From Hanleya hanleyi (lineage: Eukaryota > Mollusca > Polyplacophora > Lepidopleurida > Hanleyidae), in the NCBI GenBank assembly GCA_036873755.1, contig JAVTVY010025405.1:1-64000 (forward strand): a DNA stretch of 64,000 bases, given 5' to 3'. The notes under the pieces are model-generated. The model was not told the origin of the DNA, ran no database searches, and saw nothing but the letters and a program-made list of their open reading frames with translations. Of this stretch, positions 33,501 to 45,470 are shown piece after piece. The translations under genes and the position numbers were made by a program. How positions within the stretch are numbered: the first letter of the stretch is position 1; every line of letters begins with the position of its first letter.

Positions 33501-34755
33501 GGCCTCACCCCTAATAAATAGCCATGAGAGAAGATATAGTGACGACCCCCTCATCCCTGATAGAAGAGCCAAGAGAGAAGATATAGTGGCGACCCGGTCT
33601 CATCCCTAATAAATAGTCAAGAGGGAAGATAGAGTGACGACACGGCTTCATCCCTAATAAATAGCCATGAGAGAAGATATAGTGATGACCCGGTCTCATC
33701 CCTGATAGAAGAGCCAAGAGAGAAGATATAGTGACGACCCCGTCTCATCCCTGATCGAAGAGACAAGAGGGAAGATATAGTGGCGAACCGGTCTCTTTGC
33801 CTAATAAATAGCCAAGAGGGAAGATATAGTGACGACCCGGCCTCATCCCTAATAAATAGCCAAGAGAGAAGATATAGTGACGACCCGGTCTCATCCCTGA
33901 TAGAAGAACCAAGAGAGAAGATATAGTGACGACCCGGTCTCATCCCTAATAAATAGCCAAGAGGGAAGATATAGTGACGACACGGCCTCATCCCTAATAA
34001 ATAGCCAATAGAGAAGATATAGTGACGACCCGGTCTCATCCCTGATAGAAGAACCAAGAGAGAAGATATAGTGACGACCCGGTCTCATCACTGATAGAAG
34101 AGCCAAGAGAGAAGATATAGTGACGACCCGGTTTCATCCCTGATAGAAGAGGTAAGAGAGAAGATATAGTGACGACCCGATCTCATCCCTAATAAATAGC
34201 CAAGAGGGAAGATATAGTGACGATCCGGTCTCAATCCTGATAAAAGTGACAAGAGGGAAGATATAGTGACGACCGGCCTCGTCCCTAATAAATAGCCAAG
34301 AGGGAAGATATAGTGACGACCCGGTCTCATCCCTGATAAAAGAGACAAGAGGGAAGATATAGTGACGACCGGCCTCGTCCTTAATAAATAGCCAAGAGGG
34401 AAGATATAGTGACGACCCGGTCTCATCCCTGATAAAAGAGACAAGAGGGAAGATACAGTGACGACCCGGCCTCACCCCTAATAAAAGAGCCAAGAGAGAA
34501 GATAGAGTGACGATCCGGTCTCATCCCTAATAAAAGAGCTAAGAGGGAAGATATAGTGACGACCCGGTCTCATCTCTGATAAAAGAGCCAAGAGGGGAAA
34601 TATAGTGACGACCCGGCCCCATCCCTAATAAAAGGGCCAAGAGGGAAGATACAGTGACAACCCGGTCAAATCTCTAATAAAAGTGCCAAGAGAGAAGATA
34701 TAGTGACTACACGGCCTCATCCCTAATAAAAGAACTAAGAGAGAAGACATAGAAG

Positions 34756-34822
34756 ATTCTCGGGTCTTCCCGAACAGGTCGGAGCCTGGTGCCCTCCGGC
34801 GTCTTCTGGAAGACCCGAGAAT
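34756..34822. repeat. 15-bp perfect inverted repeat at the left edge of the insertion
   Basis: ATTCTCGGGTCTTCC at 34756-34770 is the exact reverse complement of 34808-34822, with a 37-base loop. It starts three bases inside the insertion border. TatD similarity becomes convincing only from the second arm (LLEDPRIQ), so the first arm may be a small inverted duplication made during insertion. Confidence 0.85.
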
Positions 34823-35457
34823 ACAGACCACCTACGGGATCCACCCCCATCAGGCCAGTCTTCCGGTTTCGGGGTCATCCATGACCGCCTTAGTTGCCAA
34901 ACTGGATGAGCCTCGATGCCGTGGCCTGGGGAGGTGGGTCTCGACTGGCATGGACATGAGACGGACATAGAGCGCCGGCGGCAGGAGGATTTCTTGAAAA
35001 AAGTCCTGCCGTTGGCCGTGGAGCGGAATCTCCCTGTAGTTATTCACTGCAGGGAGAAGAAGCCCGGTCAGTCTTCTGCCCATGCTAGACTGCTTGACCC
35101 CCTGGGGGCTACTTTGCCTCCAGGGTGGCCGATTCATGTTCACTCCTTCAGTGGGAACGTCGCCATCCTTCGAGCGTGGGTGAAGCGCTTCCCGAACGTC
35201 ATGTTCGGGATGAGCGCTTTACCTCTTCGCGAGGGTGATGGCGACAATGATACTGTTCTCCGGGAGATGGGCATGGGTCGGCTACTTCTGGAGACGGATT
35301 CCCCGTATTTGAAGCCCCCCGGAGGCCGAAATCCCAACACACCATGGGGAGTGTGGCCTGTGGCCTGCTGGGTGTCCAGGATGGTAAATTTGCCCCCTGG
35401 GTCATCCTGGAGGTGACCCGCCGGAATGCCTGTCTGTTGTACAAATTACCTTTGTAG
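34803..35457 (+). pseudogene. TatD-family metal-dependent hydrolase, N-terminally truncated, two frameshifts (TATDN2-like)
   Basis: TatD proteins are TIM-barrel metallo-hydrolases with deoxyribonuclease/exonuclease activity. Visible motifs in order: LLEDPRIQTTYGIHPH (metal-site His region) from 34803; GEVGLDW with the conserved Glu near 34931; LPVVIHCREK, near 35025; WPIHVHSFSG near 35129; FPNVMFG near 35190; LLLETDSPYLKPP with the catalytic Asp near 35284; NTPW near 35335; and VTRRNACLLY near the stop at 35455-35457. The family's N-terminal HxH motif is missing: the insertion border cuts it off. The motifs lie in three successive frames, with breaks at about 34930 and 35348, each exactly at a GGGG run where one more G would restore reading. 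The central part alone is an open frame (34916-35416). The LLED and HCR context resembles animal TATDN2 more than bacterial TatD. It is inactive as sequenced if only for lack of the N-terminus. Confidence 0.82.
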
Positions 35458-36653
35458 GCAGGTGTTCGGTGGGTCACTTCTTGGGCCGGCTCCACCCCTA
35501 TGGGTGTTGGAGGGATTGTACGGGAGACAGCAAAAAGAAAAGGGGGAGGGAAAGTGGGAGGAACATTTTGACGAATAAAATTTAGTAATAACCGGGGATA
35601 CCATTGGGGACTTCCTTGGGCTAATTCTCTACCCACAGGATATTATACTTTTTCTGTAACCGACTCCCTGGTAAAATTAGTTGCGGGTTACCGGTATAGT
35701 TTTCAAGTTTTAGGCCACTGGTTTCCCGGTAAAACAGGCAGGGAGTCCCCGGAATAGTTTTTCAGGATAGCTTTCCGGGAGTAATCAAGTTGTGTCCTGT
35801 GTGGCGGGTTATTCTTGCCTACCCTGTGACCTGGGCTTGACCCTGTGACCTGGGTCTGACCCTGTGACCTGGGTTTGACCCTGTGACCTGGGTTCAGGAT
35901 GGTATCCCTGGGCGGGATGGGACCATTGGTGACCCATCCCGTTAATTTTGGGGGGTGGTGGTAGGTGCGGAACTTTAGTTTTGGTACCGTTGGGGACAGT
36001 ACAGTTCTGCGGGTGGGTGTTAGGAAACATAACGGGTGGGTTTTTTGGACTTTTTTAGGGGAGAAGGTTATAATTCTTGCACCTTCTTTCCCCTTGGAGC
36101 GGTCAGTTTTTAGAGGGTATTTTAGGTGAAGTGCGAGGAATAGATGTCCTCGCACAACCCTATGTTATAGGGTATTTTAATTGAATAGGTTTTTATATCG
36201 TAGAGGGGCTCATGGTGCAGGATGCCCAGGGCGGGGTTGGGGGTGGTTTTCACTTAGGAAATTGGACCCTTCCCCAAAAAGAAAAGGGGGAAGGGTGTAG
36301 TAAACACTGCCCTTTAGTGTTTAGGTAGTCAAGGGTGGCCACCCTTAATAGGTTAGTCTAGCCTAAGCAGGGCCTCCAAATGTAGCTTAGCTACCGTTAG
36401 GAGTAGGTTAGCCTGGCTTAAGTAGGGTCTAACGCTATCTGTCTCCGGGAGTTATTGCCCCTGAGGGCGCTGCATGAAAACCAGCCAATCAGGGACGAGG
36501 AGACATAAGTCCCCGGGAGATACGAGTTGGCAAGGGCACTCTTGCGGCGGATCTCAAGGTTGTAAGACGTAGCACCGGGAGCACATGGGGATAATATTCA
36601 ACAGGTAAGGCCCCGTTCCGTACCGGTATTGTACTATAGCGAGGGATTTACTT
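35458..36653. other. Non-coding right part of the insertion
   Basis: A possible 3' untranslated region of the TatD element. It holds a 19-bp tandem repeat (CCCTGTGACCTGGGCTTGA and variants, nearly four copies at 35822-35893), G-rich runs near 35940-36045 and 36225-36300, and two similar segments around 'taggttagtctagcctaagcagggcc' (36350-36430). A minus-strand frame of 150 codons (35703-36155) is proline- and lysine-rich and spans the tandem repeat; I do not call it a gene. Confidence 0.5.
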
Positions 36654-37599
36654 TAGTGACTACCCGGCCTCAACCCTGATAAAAGAGCAAAGAGGAAAGA
36701 TATAGTGACGACCCGGCCTCATCCCTAATAAAAGAGCCAAGAGAGAAGAAACAGTGACGAGCCGGCCTCATCCCTAATAAAAGAGCCAAGAGGGAAGATA
36801 TAGTGACGACCCGGTCTCATCCCTGATAGAAGAGGCAAGAGAGAAGATATAGTGACGGTCTGGTCTCATTCCTAATAAAAGAGACAAGAGGGAAGATATA
36901 GTGACGACTCGGTCTCATCCCTGATAGAAGAGCCAAGAGAGAAGATATAGTGACGACCCGGTCTCATCCCTAATAAATAGCCAAGAGGGAAGATATAGTG
37001 ACGAGACGGCCTCATCCATAATAAATAGCCAAGAGAGAAGACATAGTGACGACCCGGTCTCATCACTGATAGAAGAGCCAAGAGAGAAGATATAGTGACG
37101 ACTCGGTTTCATCCCTGATAGAAGAGCCAAGAGAGAAGATATAGTGACGACTCGATCTCATCCCTAATAAATAGCCAAGAGGGAAGATATAGTGACGATC
37201 CGGTCTCAACCCTGATAAAAGAGACAACAGGGAAGATATAGTGACGACCGGCCTCGTCCTTAATAAATAGCCAAGAGGGAAGATATAGTGACGACCCGGT
37301 CTCATCCCTGATAAAAGAGACAAGAGGGAAGATATAGTGACGACCCGGCCTCATCCCTAATAAATAGCCAAGAGAGAAGATATAGTGACGACCCGGTCTC
37401 ATTCCTAATAAATAGCCAAGAGGGAAGATATAGTGACGACCCGGCTCATCCTAATAAATAGACAAGAGGGAAGATATAGTGACGACCCGGCCTCATCCCT
37501 AATAAATAGCCAAGAGGGAAGATATAGTGACGACCCGGCATCATCCCTAATAAATAGCCAAGAGGGAAGATATAGTGACGACCCGGTCTCATCCCTGAT

Positions 37600-40500
37600 A
37601 AAAGAGACAAGAGGGAAGATATAGTGACGACCGGCCTCGTCCCTAATAAATGGACAAGAGGGAAGATATAGTGACGACCCGGTCTCATCCCTGATAAAAG
37701 AGACAAGAGGTAAGATACAGTGACGACCCGGCCTCACCCCTAATAAAGAGCCAAGAGAGAAGATATAGTGACGACCCGGCCTCATCCCTAATAAATAGCC
37801 ATGAGAGAAGATATAGTGACGACCCGGTCTCATCCCTGATAAATATCCCAAGAGAGAAGATATAGTGACGACCCGGTCTCATCCCTGATAGAAGAACCAA
37901 GAGAGAAGATATAGTGTCGACTCGGTCTAATCCCTGATAGAAGAGCCAAGAGAGAAGATATAGTGGCGACCCGGTCTCATCCCTAATAAATAGCCAAGAG
38001 AGAAGATATAGTGACGACCCGGTCTCATTCCTAATAAATAGCAAAGAGGGAAGGTATAGTGACGACCCGGCCTCACCCCTAATAAATAGCCAAGAGAGAA
38101 GATATAGTGACGACCCAACCTCACTCCTAATAAACAGCCAAGGGAGAAGATATAGTGACGACCCGGTCTCATCCCTGATAGAAGGGCCAAGAGAGAAGAT
38201 ATCGTGACGACTCGGTCTAATCCCTGATAGAAGAACCAAGAGAGAAGATATAGTGACCACCCGGTCTCATCCCTGATAGAAGAGCCAAGAGAGAAGATAT
38301 AGTGACGACCTGATCTCATCCCTGATAGAAGAACCATGAGAGAAGATATAGTGACGACTCGGTCTAATCCCTGATAGAAGAGCCAAGAGAGAAGATATAG
38401 TGACGACCCGGTCTCATCCCTGATAGAAGATCCAAGAGAGAAGATATCGTGACGATTCGGTCTAATCCCTGATAGAAGAACCAAGAGAGAAGATATAGTG
38501 ACGACCCGGTCTCATCCCTGATAGAAGAGCCAAGAGAGAAGATATAGTGACGACCCAGTCTCATCCCTGATAGAAGAGCGAAGAGAGAAGATATAGTGAC
38601 GACCCGGTCTCATCCCTGATAGAAGAGCCAAGAGAGAAGATATAGTGACGAACCGGTCTCATCCCTAATAAATAGCCAAGAGGGAAGATATAGTGACGAC
38701 CCGGCCTCATCCCTAATAAATAGCCAAGAGAGAAGATATAGTGACGACCCGGTCTCATTCCTAATAAATAGCCAAGAGGGAAGATATAGTGACGACCCGG
38801 CCTCATCCCTAATAAATAGCCAAGAGGGAAGATATAGTGACGACCCGGTCTCATCACTGATAGAAGAGCCAAGAGAGAAGAAATAGTGACGACCCGGTCT
38901 CATCACTGGTAGAAGAGCCAAAAGAGAAGATATAGTGACGACTCGGTCTCATCCCTAATAAATAGCCAAGAGAGAAGATATAGTGACGACCCGGTCTCAT
39001 TCCTAATAAATAGCCAACAGGGAAGATATAGTGACGACCCGGCCTCATCCCTAATAAATAGCCAAGAGGGAAGATATAGTGAGTGAATGAGTAGGATTTA
39101 ACGTCGTTTTCAACATTGTTTCAGTCATATCACGACGGTGCCTACCTGTGCCAGAACACGAGAGTGTCCACAGTTCCTATTATTCTGGACACTGATCAGC
39201 CCAGTCAGTACAGCACCCGGTCACCCATCCAAGTATTGACCGAGCTCAACGCTGCTTAACTTCGGTGATCTGACGAGAACCGGTGTGCCCAACGTGATGC
39301 GCCAAGAGAGAAGATATAGTGACGACCCGGTCTCATCACTGGTCTCATCACTGACAGAAGAGCCAAGAGAGAAGATATAGTGACGACCCGGTCTCATCCC
39401 TAATAAATAGTGAAGAGGGAAGATAGAGTGATGACACGGCCTCATCCCTAATAAATAGCCACGAGAGAAGATATAGTGACGACCCTGTCTCATCACTGAT
39501 AGAAGAGCCAAGAGAGAAGGTATAGTGACGACCCGGTCTCATCCCTAATAAATAGTCAAGAGGGAAGATAGAGTGACGACACGGCCTCATCCCTAATAAA
39601 TAGACATGAGAGAAGATATAGTGACGACCCGGTCTCATCCCTGATAGAAGAGCCAAGAGAGAAGATATAGTGACGACCCGGTCTCATCCCTAATAAATAG
39701 TCAAGAGGGAAGATAGAGTGACGACACGGCCTCATCCCTAATAAATAGCCATGAAAGAAGATATAGTGACGACCCGGTCTCATCCCTGATAGAAGAGCCA
39801 AGAGAGAAGATATAGTGACGACCCCGTCTCATCCCTCATCGAAGAGCCAAGAGAAAAGATATAGTGACGAACCGGTCTCTTTGCCTAATAAATAGCCAAG
39901 AGGGAAGATATAGTGACGACCCGGCCACATCCCTAATAAATAGCCAAGAGAGAAGATATAGTGACGACCCGGTCTCATTCCAAATAAATAGCCAAGAGGG
40001 AAGATATAGTGACGACCCGGCCTCATCCCTAATAAATAGCCAAGAGGGAAGATATAGTGACGACCCGGCCTCATCCCTAATAAATAGCCAAGAGGGAAGA
40101 TATAGTGACGACCCGGTCTCATCCCTGATAAAAGAGACAAGAGGGAAGATATAGTGACGACCGGCCTCGTCCCTAATAAATGGACAAGAGGGAAGATATA
40201 GTGACGACCCGGTCTCATCCCTGATAAAAGAGACAAGAGGGAAGATACAGTGACGACCCGGCCTCACCCCTAATAAAGAGCCAAGAGAGAAGATATAGTG
40301 ACGACCCGGCCTCATCCCTAATAAATAGCCATGAGAGAAGATATAGTGACGACCCGGTCTCATCCCTGATAAATAGCCAAGAGAGAAGATATAGTGACGA
40401 CCCGATCTCATCCCTGATAGAAGAACCAAGAGAGAAGATATAGTGACGACTCGATCTAATCCCTGATAGAAGAGCCAAGAGAGAAGATATAGTGACGACC

Positions 40501-41144
40501 CGGTCTCATCCCTAATAAATAGCCAAGAGAGAAGATATAGTGACGAACCGGTCTCATTCCTAATAAATAGCCAAGAGGGAAGATATAGTGACGACCCGGC
40601 CTCACCCCTAATAAATAGCCAAGAGAGAAGATATAGTGACGACCCGGTCTCATCCCTGATAGAAGAACCAAGAGAGAAGATATAGTGACGACTCGGTCTA
40701 ATCCCTGATAGAAGAGCCAAGAGAGAAGATATAGTGACGACCCGGTCTCATCCCTAATAAATAGCCAAGAGAGAAGATATAGTGACGACCCGGCCTCACC
40801 CCTAATAAATAGCCAAGAGAGAAGATATAGTGACGACCCGGTCTCATCCCTGATAGAAGAGCCAAGAGAGAAGATATAGTGACGACTCGGTCTAATCCCT
40901 GATAGAAGAACCAAGAGAGAAGATATAGTGACGACTCGGTCTCATCCCTGATAGAAGAACCGAGAGAGAAGATATAGTGACAACTCGGTCTAATCCCTGA
41001 TAGAAGAACCAAGAGAGAAGATATAGTGACGACTCGGTCTCATCCCTGATAGAAGAACCAAGAGAGAAGATATAGTGACAACTCGGTCTAATCCCTGATA
41101 GAAGAGCCAAGAGAGAAGATATAGTGACGACCCGGTCTCATCCC
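37600..41144. repeat. Higher-order block A extended (copy 2), including a 5S SINE
   Basis: It matches about 54150-57689 at an offset of 16,544 bp, with the SINE at the same relative place. The copies part at 41145/57689, where the second shows a doubled 'ctcatccctaat'. A one-base loss near 54339 ('taataatag' against 'taataaatag') is one of few differences, so this duplication is recent relative to unit divergence. Confidence 0.88.
39079..39300 (-). mobile_element. 5S-derived SINE inside the 49-bp array (copy 1, full)
   Basis: Minus-strand copy of the family at 18874-19108. Reading plus: tail first (GTGAGTGAATGAGTAGG, 'tttaacgtcgttttcaacattg', 'tcatatcacgacgg'), then body, then the 5S-derived part ('cacccggtcacccatccaag', 'ttaacttcggtgatctgacg'), ending 'aacgtgatgc' at 39300. 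The flanks are array units. 'gccaagag' plus 'gaagatatagtga' occurs on both sides and could be a target-site duplication or simply adjacent units. Confidence 0.9.
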
Positions 41145-41663
41145 TAATAAATAGCCAAAAGGGAAGATATAGTGACGACACGGCCTCATCCCTAATAAAT
41201 AGCCAATAGAGAAGATATAGTGACGACCCGGTCTCATCCCTGATAGAAGAACCAAGAGAGAAGATATAGTGACGACCCGGTTTCATCCCTGATAGAAGAG
41301 CCAAGAGAGAAGATATAGTGACGACCCGATCTCATCCCTAATAAATAGCCAAGAGGGAAGATATAGTGACGATCCGGTCTCAGTCCTGATAAAAGAGACA
41401 AGAGGGAAGATATAGTGACGACCGGCCTCGTCCTTAATAAATAGCCAAGAGGGAAGATATAGTGACGACCCGGTCTCATCCCTGATAAAAGAGACAAGAG
41501 GGAAGATATAGTGACGACCGGTCTCGTCCTTAATAAATAGCCAAGAGGGAAGATATAATGACGACCCGGTCTCATCCCTGATAAAAGAGACAAGAGGGAA
41601 GATACAGTGACGACCCGGCCTCACCTCTAATAAAAGAGCTAAGAGGGAAGATATAGTGACGAC

Positions 41664-41735
41664 CCAAGTATTGACCGAGCTCAACGTTGATTAACTTCGG
41701 TGATCTGACGAGAACCGGTGTGCCCAACGTGATGC
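41664..41735 (-). mobile_element. Truncated 5S SINE in the array (copy 2)
   Basis: Only the 72 bases nearest the 5S head remain, from CCAAGTATTGACCGAGCTCA to 'aacgtgatgc'. The join is 'gtgacgaccc' of an array unit to 'aagtattgacc' of the SINE. The shared CCC or CC at the join suggests recombination at microhomology between an array unit and a full SINE. Confidence 0.88.
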
Positions 41736-43362
41736 GCCAAGAGAGAAGATATATTGACGACCCGGTCTCATCACTGACAGAAGAGCCAAGAGAGAAGATA
41801 TAGTGACGACCCGGTCTCATCCCTGATAGAAGAACCAAGAGAGAAGATATAGTGACGACTCGGTCTAATCCCTGATAGAAGAGCCAAGAGAGAAGATATA
41901 GTGACGACCCGGTCTCATCCCTAATAAATAGCCAAGAGAGAAGATATAGTGACGACCCGGCCTCACCCCTAATAAATAGCCAAGAGAGAAGATATAGTGA
42001 CGACCCGGTGTCATCCCTGATAGAAGAGCCAAGAGAGAAGATATAGTGACGACCCGGTCTCATCCCTAATAAATAGTGAAGAGGGAAGATAGAGTGACGA
42101 CACGGCCTCATCCCTAATAAATAGCCATGAGAGAAGATATAGTGACTCGGTCTAATCCCTGATAGAAGAACCAAGAGAGAAGATATAGTGACGACTCGGT
42201 CTCATCCCTGATACAAGAACCGAGAGAGAAGATATAGTGACAACTCGGTCTAATCCCTGATAGAAGAACCAAGAGAGAAGATATAGTGACGACTCGGTCT
42301 CATCCCTGATAGAAGAACCAAGAGAGAAGATATAGTGACAACTCGGTCTAATCCCTGATAGAAGAGCCAAGAGAGAAGATATAGTGACGACCCGGTCTCA
42401 TCCCTAATAAATAGCCAAAAGGGAAGATATAGTGACGACACGGCCTCATCCCTAATAAATAGCCAATAGAGAAGATATAGTGACGACCCGGTCTCATCCC
42501 TGATAGAAGAACCAAGAGAGAAGATATAGTGACGACCCGGTTTCATCCCTGATAGAAGAGCCAAGAGAGAAGATATAGTGACGACCCGATCTCATCCCTA
42601 ATAAATAGCCAAGAGGGAAGATACAGTGACGATCCGGTCTCAGTCCTGATAAAAGAGACAAGAGGGAAGATATAGTGACGACCGGCCTCGTCCTTAATAA
42701 ATAGCCAAGAGGGAAGATATAGTGACGACCCGGTCTCATCCCTGATAAAAGAGACAAGAGGGAAGATATAGTGACGACCGGTCTCGTCCTTAATAAATAG
42801 CCAAGAGGGAAGATATAATGACGACCCGGTCTCATCCCTGATAAAAGAGACAAGAGGGAAGATACAGTGACGACCCGGCCTCACCTCTAATAAAAGAGCT
42901 AAGAGGGAAGATATAGTGACGACCCGGTCTCATATCTGATAAAAGAGCCAAGAGGGGAGATATAGTGACGACCCGGCCTCATCCCTAATAAAAGAGCCAA
43001 GAGGGAAGATACAGTGACAATCCGGCCAAATCTCTAATAAAAGTGCCAAGAGAGAAGATATAGTGACTACACGGCCTCATCCCTGATAAAAGAGACAAGA
43101 GGGAAGATACAGTGACGACCCGGCCTCACCTCTAATAAAAGAGCTAAGAGGGAAGATATAGTGACGACCCGGTCTCATCCCTGATAAAAGAGACAAGAGG
43201 GAAGATATAGTGACGACCGGTCTCGTCCTTAATAAATAGCCAACAGGGAAGATATAATGACGACCCGGTCTCATCCCTGATAAAAGAGACAAGAGGGAAG
43301 ATACAGTGACGACCCGGCCTCATCCCTAATAAAAGAGCTAAGAGGGAAGATATAGTGACGAC

Positions 43363-43434
43363 CCAAGTATTGACCGAGCTCAACGCTGATTAACTTCGGT
43401 GATCTGACGAGAACCGGTGTGCCCAACGTGATGC
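43363..43434 (-). mobile_element. Truncated 5S SINE in the array (copy 3)
   Basis: It has the same left junction and same right end as the copy at 41664-41735, about 1.7 kb away, so the truncation happened once and was then duplicated with its surrounding units. Confidence 0.88.
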
Positions 43435-43969
43435 GCCAAGAGAGAAGATATATTGACGACCCGGTCTCATCACTGACAGAAGAGCCAAGAGAGAAGATAT
43501 AGTGACGACCCGGTCTCATCCCTAATAAATAGTGAAGAGGGAAGATAGAGTGACGACACGGCCTCATCCCTAATAAATAGCCATGAGAGAAGATATAGTG
43601 ACGACCCGGTCTCATCCCTAATAAATAGCCAAGAGAGAAGATATAGTGACGACCCGGCCTCACCCCTAATAAATAGCCAAGAGAGAAGATATAGTGACGA
43701 CCCGGTGTCATCCCTGATAGAAGAGCCAAGAGAGAAGATATAGTGACGACCCGGTCTCATCCCTAATAAATAGTGAAGAGGGAAGATAGAGTGACGACAC
43801 GGCCTCATCCCTAATAAATAGCCATGAGAGAAGATATAGTGACTCGGTCTAATCCCTGATAGAAGAACCAAGAGAGAAGATATAGTGACGACTCGGTCTC
43901 ATCCCTGATACAAGAACCGAGAGAGAAGATATAGTGACAACTCGGTCTAATCCCTGATAGAAGAACCAA

Positions 43970-45470
43970 GAGAGAAGATATAGTGACGACTCGGTCTCAT
44001 CCCTGATAGAAGAACCAAGAGAGAAGATATAGTGACAACTCGGTCTAATCCCTGATAGAAGAGCCAAGAGAGAAGATATAGTGACGACCCGGTCTCATCC
44101 CTAATAAATAGCCAAAAGGGAAGATATAGTGACGACACGGCCTCATCCCTAATAAATAGCCAATAGAGAAGATATAGTGACGACCCGGTCTCATCCCTGA
44201 TAGAAGAACCAAGAGAGAAGATATAGTGACGACCCGGTTTCATCCCTGATAGAAGAGCCAAGAGAGAAGATATAGTGACGACCCGATCTCATCCCTAATA
44301 AATAGCCAAGAGGGAAGATACAGTGACGATCCGGTCTCAGTCCTGATAAAAGAGACAAGAGGGAAGATATAGTGACGACCGGCCTCGTCCTTAATAAATA
44401 GCCAAGAGGGAAGATATAGTGACGACCCGGTCTCATCCCTGATAAAAGAGACAAGAGGGAAGATATAGTGACGACCGGTCTCGTCCTTAATAAATAGCCA
44501 ACAGGGAAGATATAATGACGACCCGGTCTCATCCCTGATAAAAGAGACAAGAGGGAAGATACAGTGACGACCCGGCCTCATCCCTAATAAAAGAGCTAAG
44601 AGGGAAGATATAGTGACGACCCGGTCTCATATCTGATAAAAGAGCCAAGAGGGGAGATATAGTGACGACCCGGCCTCATCCCTAATAAAAGAGCCAAGAG
44701 GGAAGATACAGTGACAACCCGGCCAAATCTCTAATAAAAGTGCCAAGCGAGAAGATATAGTGACTACACGGCCTGATCCCTAATAAAAGAACTAAGAGAT
44801 ACGTCATAGTGACTACCCGGCCTCAACCCTGATAAAAGAGCAACGAGGAAAGATATAGTGACGACCCGGTCTCATCCCTAATAAAAGAGCCAAGAGAGAA
44901 GAAACAGTGACGACCCGGTCTCATCCCTGATAGAAGAGGCAAGAGAGAAGATATAGTGACGGTCTGGTCTCATTCCTAATAAAAGAGCCAAGAGGGAAGA
45001 TATAGTGACGACTCGGTCTCATCCCTGATAGAAGAGCCAAGAGAGAAGATATAGTGACGACCCGGTCTCATCCCTAATAAATAGCCAAGAGGGAAGATAT
45101 AGTGACGAGACGGCCTCATCCCTAATAAATAGCCAAGAGAGAAGACATAGTGACGACCCGGTCTCATCACTGATAGAAGAGCCAAGAGAGAAGATATAGT
45201 GACGACTCGGTTTCATCCCTGATAGAAGAGCCAAGTGAGAAGATATAGTGACGACTCGATCTCATCCCTAATAAATAGCCAAGAGGGAAGATATAGTGAC
45301 GATCCGGTCTCAACCCTGATAAAAGAGACAAGAGGGAAGATATAGTGACGACCGGCCTCGTCCTTAATAAATAGCCAAGAGGGAAGATATAGTGACGACC
45401 CGGTCTCATCCCTGATAAAAGAGACAAGAGGGAAGATATAGTGACGACCCGGCCTCATCCCTAATAAATA
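43970..45470. repeat. Higher-order block B (copy 1 of 2)
   Basis: It matches about 58668-60170 at an offset of 14,698 bp. Shared rare units include 'gtgacggtctggtctcattcc', 'agatacgtcatagtgactac' and 'gtgacgagacggcc'. Part of it (44190-44750) also matches 42490-43050. Confidence 0.83.

Larger units (their letters stand above)
24026..34752. repeat. 49-bp tandem array, left block (about 220 units)
   Basis: Units consist of AGAAGATATAGTGACGACCC followed by GGTCTCATCCCTGATAGAAG and AGCCAAGAG (49 bp). A second common form reads GGCCTCATCCCTAATAAATA then GCCAAGAGGG and is 48 bp. A shorter form beginning CGGCCTCGTCC lacks a further base. About 10.7 kb at ~49 bp gives roughly 220 units. Variants (ctgata/ctaata/cactga; gaagagcc/aatagcc/aagagac; tatag/tagag/tacag) are arranged in recurring multi-unit series, showing higher-order amplification. 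The minus strand is stop-poor, so long frames of 16- and 49-residue periodicity appear, and the 48-bp units are also open on the plus strand. No unit has a splice, start or terminator context that supports coding. The array is identical in type to 36654-63345 and is split from it by an insertion. Confidence 0.97.
34753..36653 (+). mobile_element. 1.9-kb insertion in the 49-bp array carrying a TatD-like gene fragment
   Basis: The array unit is interrupted after 'gagaagacatag' (ending at 34752) and resumes with 'tgactacccgg' at 36657. The same unit is uninterrupted at 31853-31880 and 62113-62140, giving an empty-site reference. Against it the insertion is clean, with at most a 3-bp duplication (TAG at 34750-34752 and 36654-36656) and no loss of target. 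No terminal inverted repeats and no poly(A) are seen at the borders. Contents: a hairpin at the left end, a truncated TatD-family frame (about 34803-35457), and about 1.2 kb without coding features that includes a 19-bp tandem repeat. Base composition is richer in G and C than the array. A 5'-truncated retro-insertion is one reading; capture by another element is possible. Confidence 0.85.

Noticed and set aside
24026..34752. CRISPR array
   Set aside because: The repeats are directly contiguous with no unique spacers, the copy number is in the hundreds, the units vary, and no cas genes are present. The sequence is animal DNA.
34803..35457. Bacterial contamination carrying tatD
   Set aside because: The fragment is embedded in the animal satellite with exact borders and an empty-site match, is flanked by non-bacterial sequence, and its motif context is closer to animal TATDN2.
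35703..36155. 150-codon minus-strand gene in the insertion
   Set aside because: It spans a 19-bp tandem repeat, has no recognisable domain and lies opposite the TatD direction.
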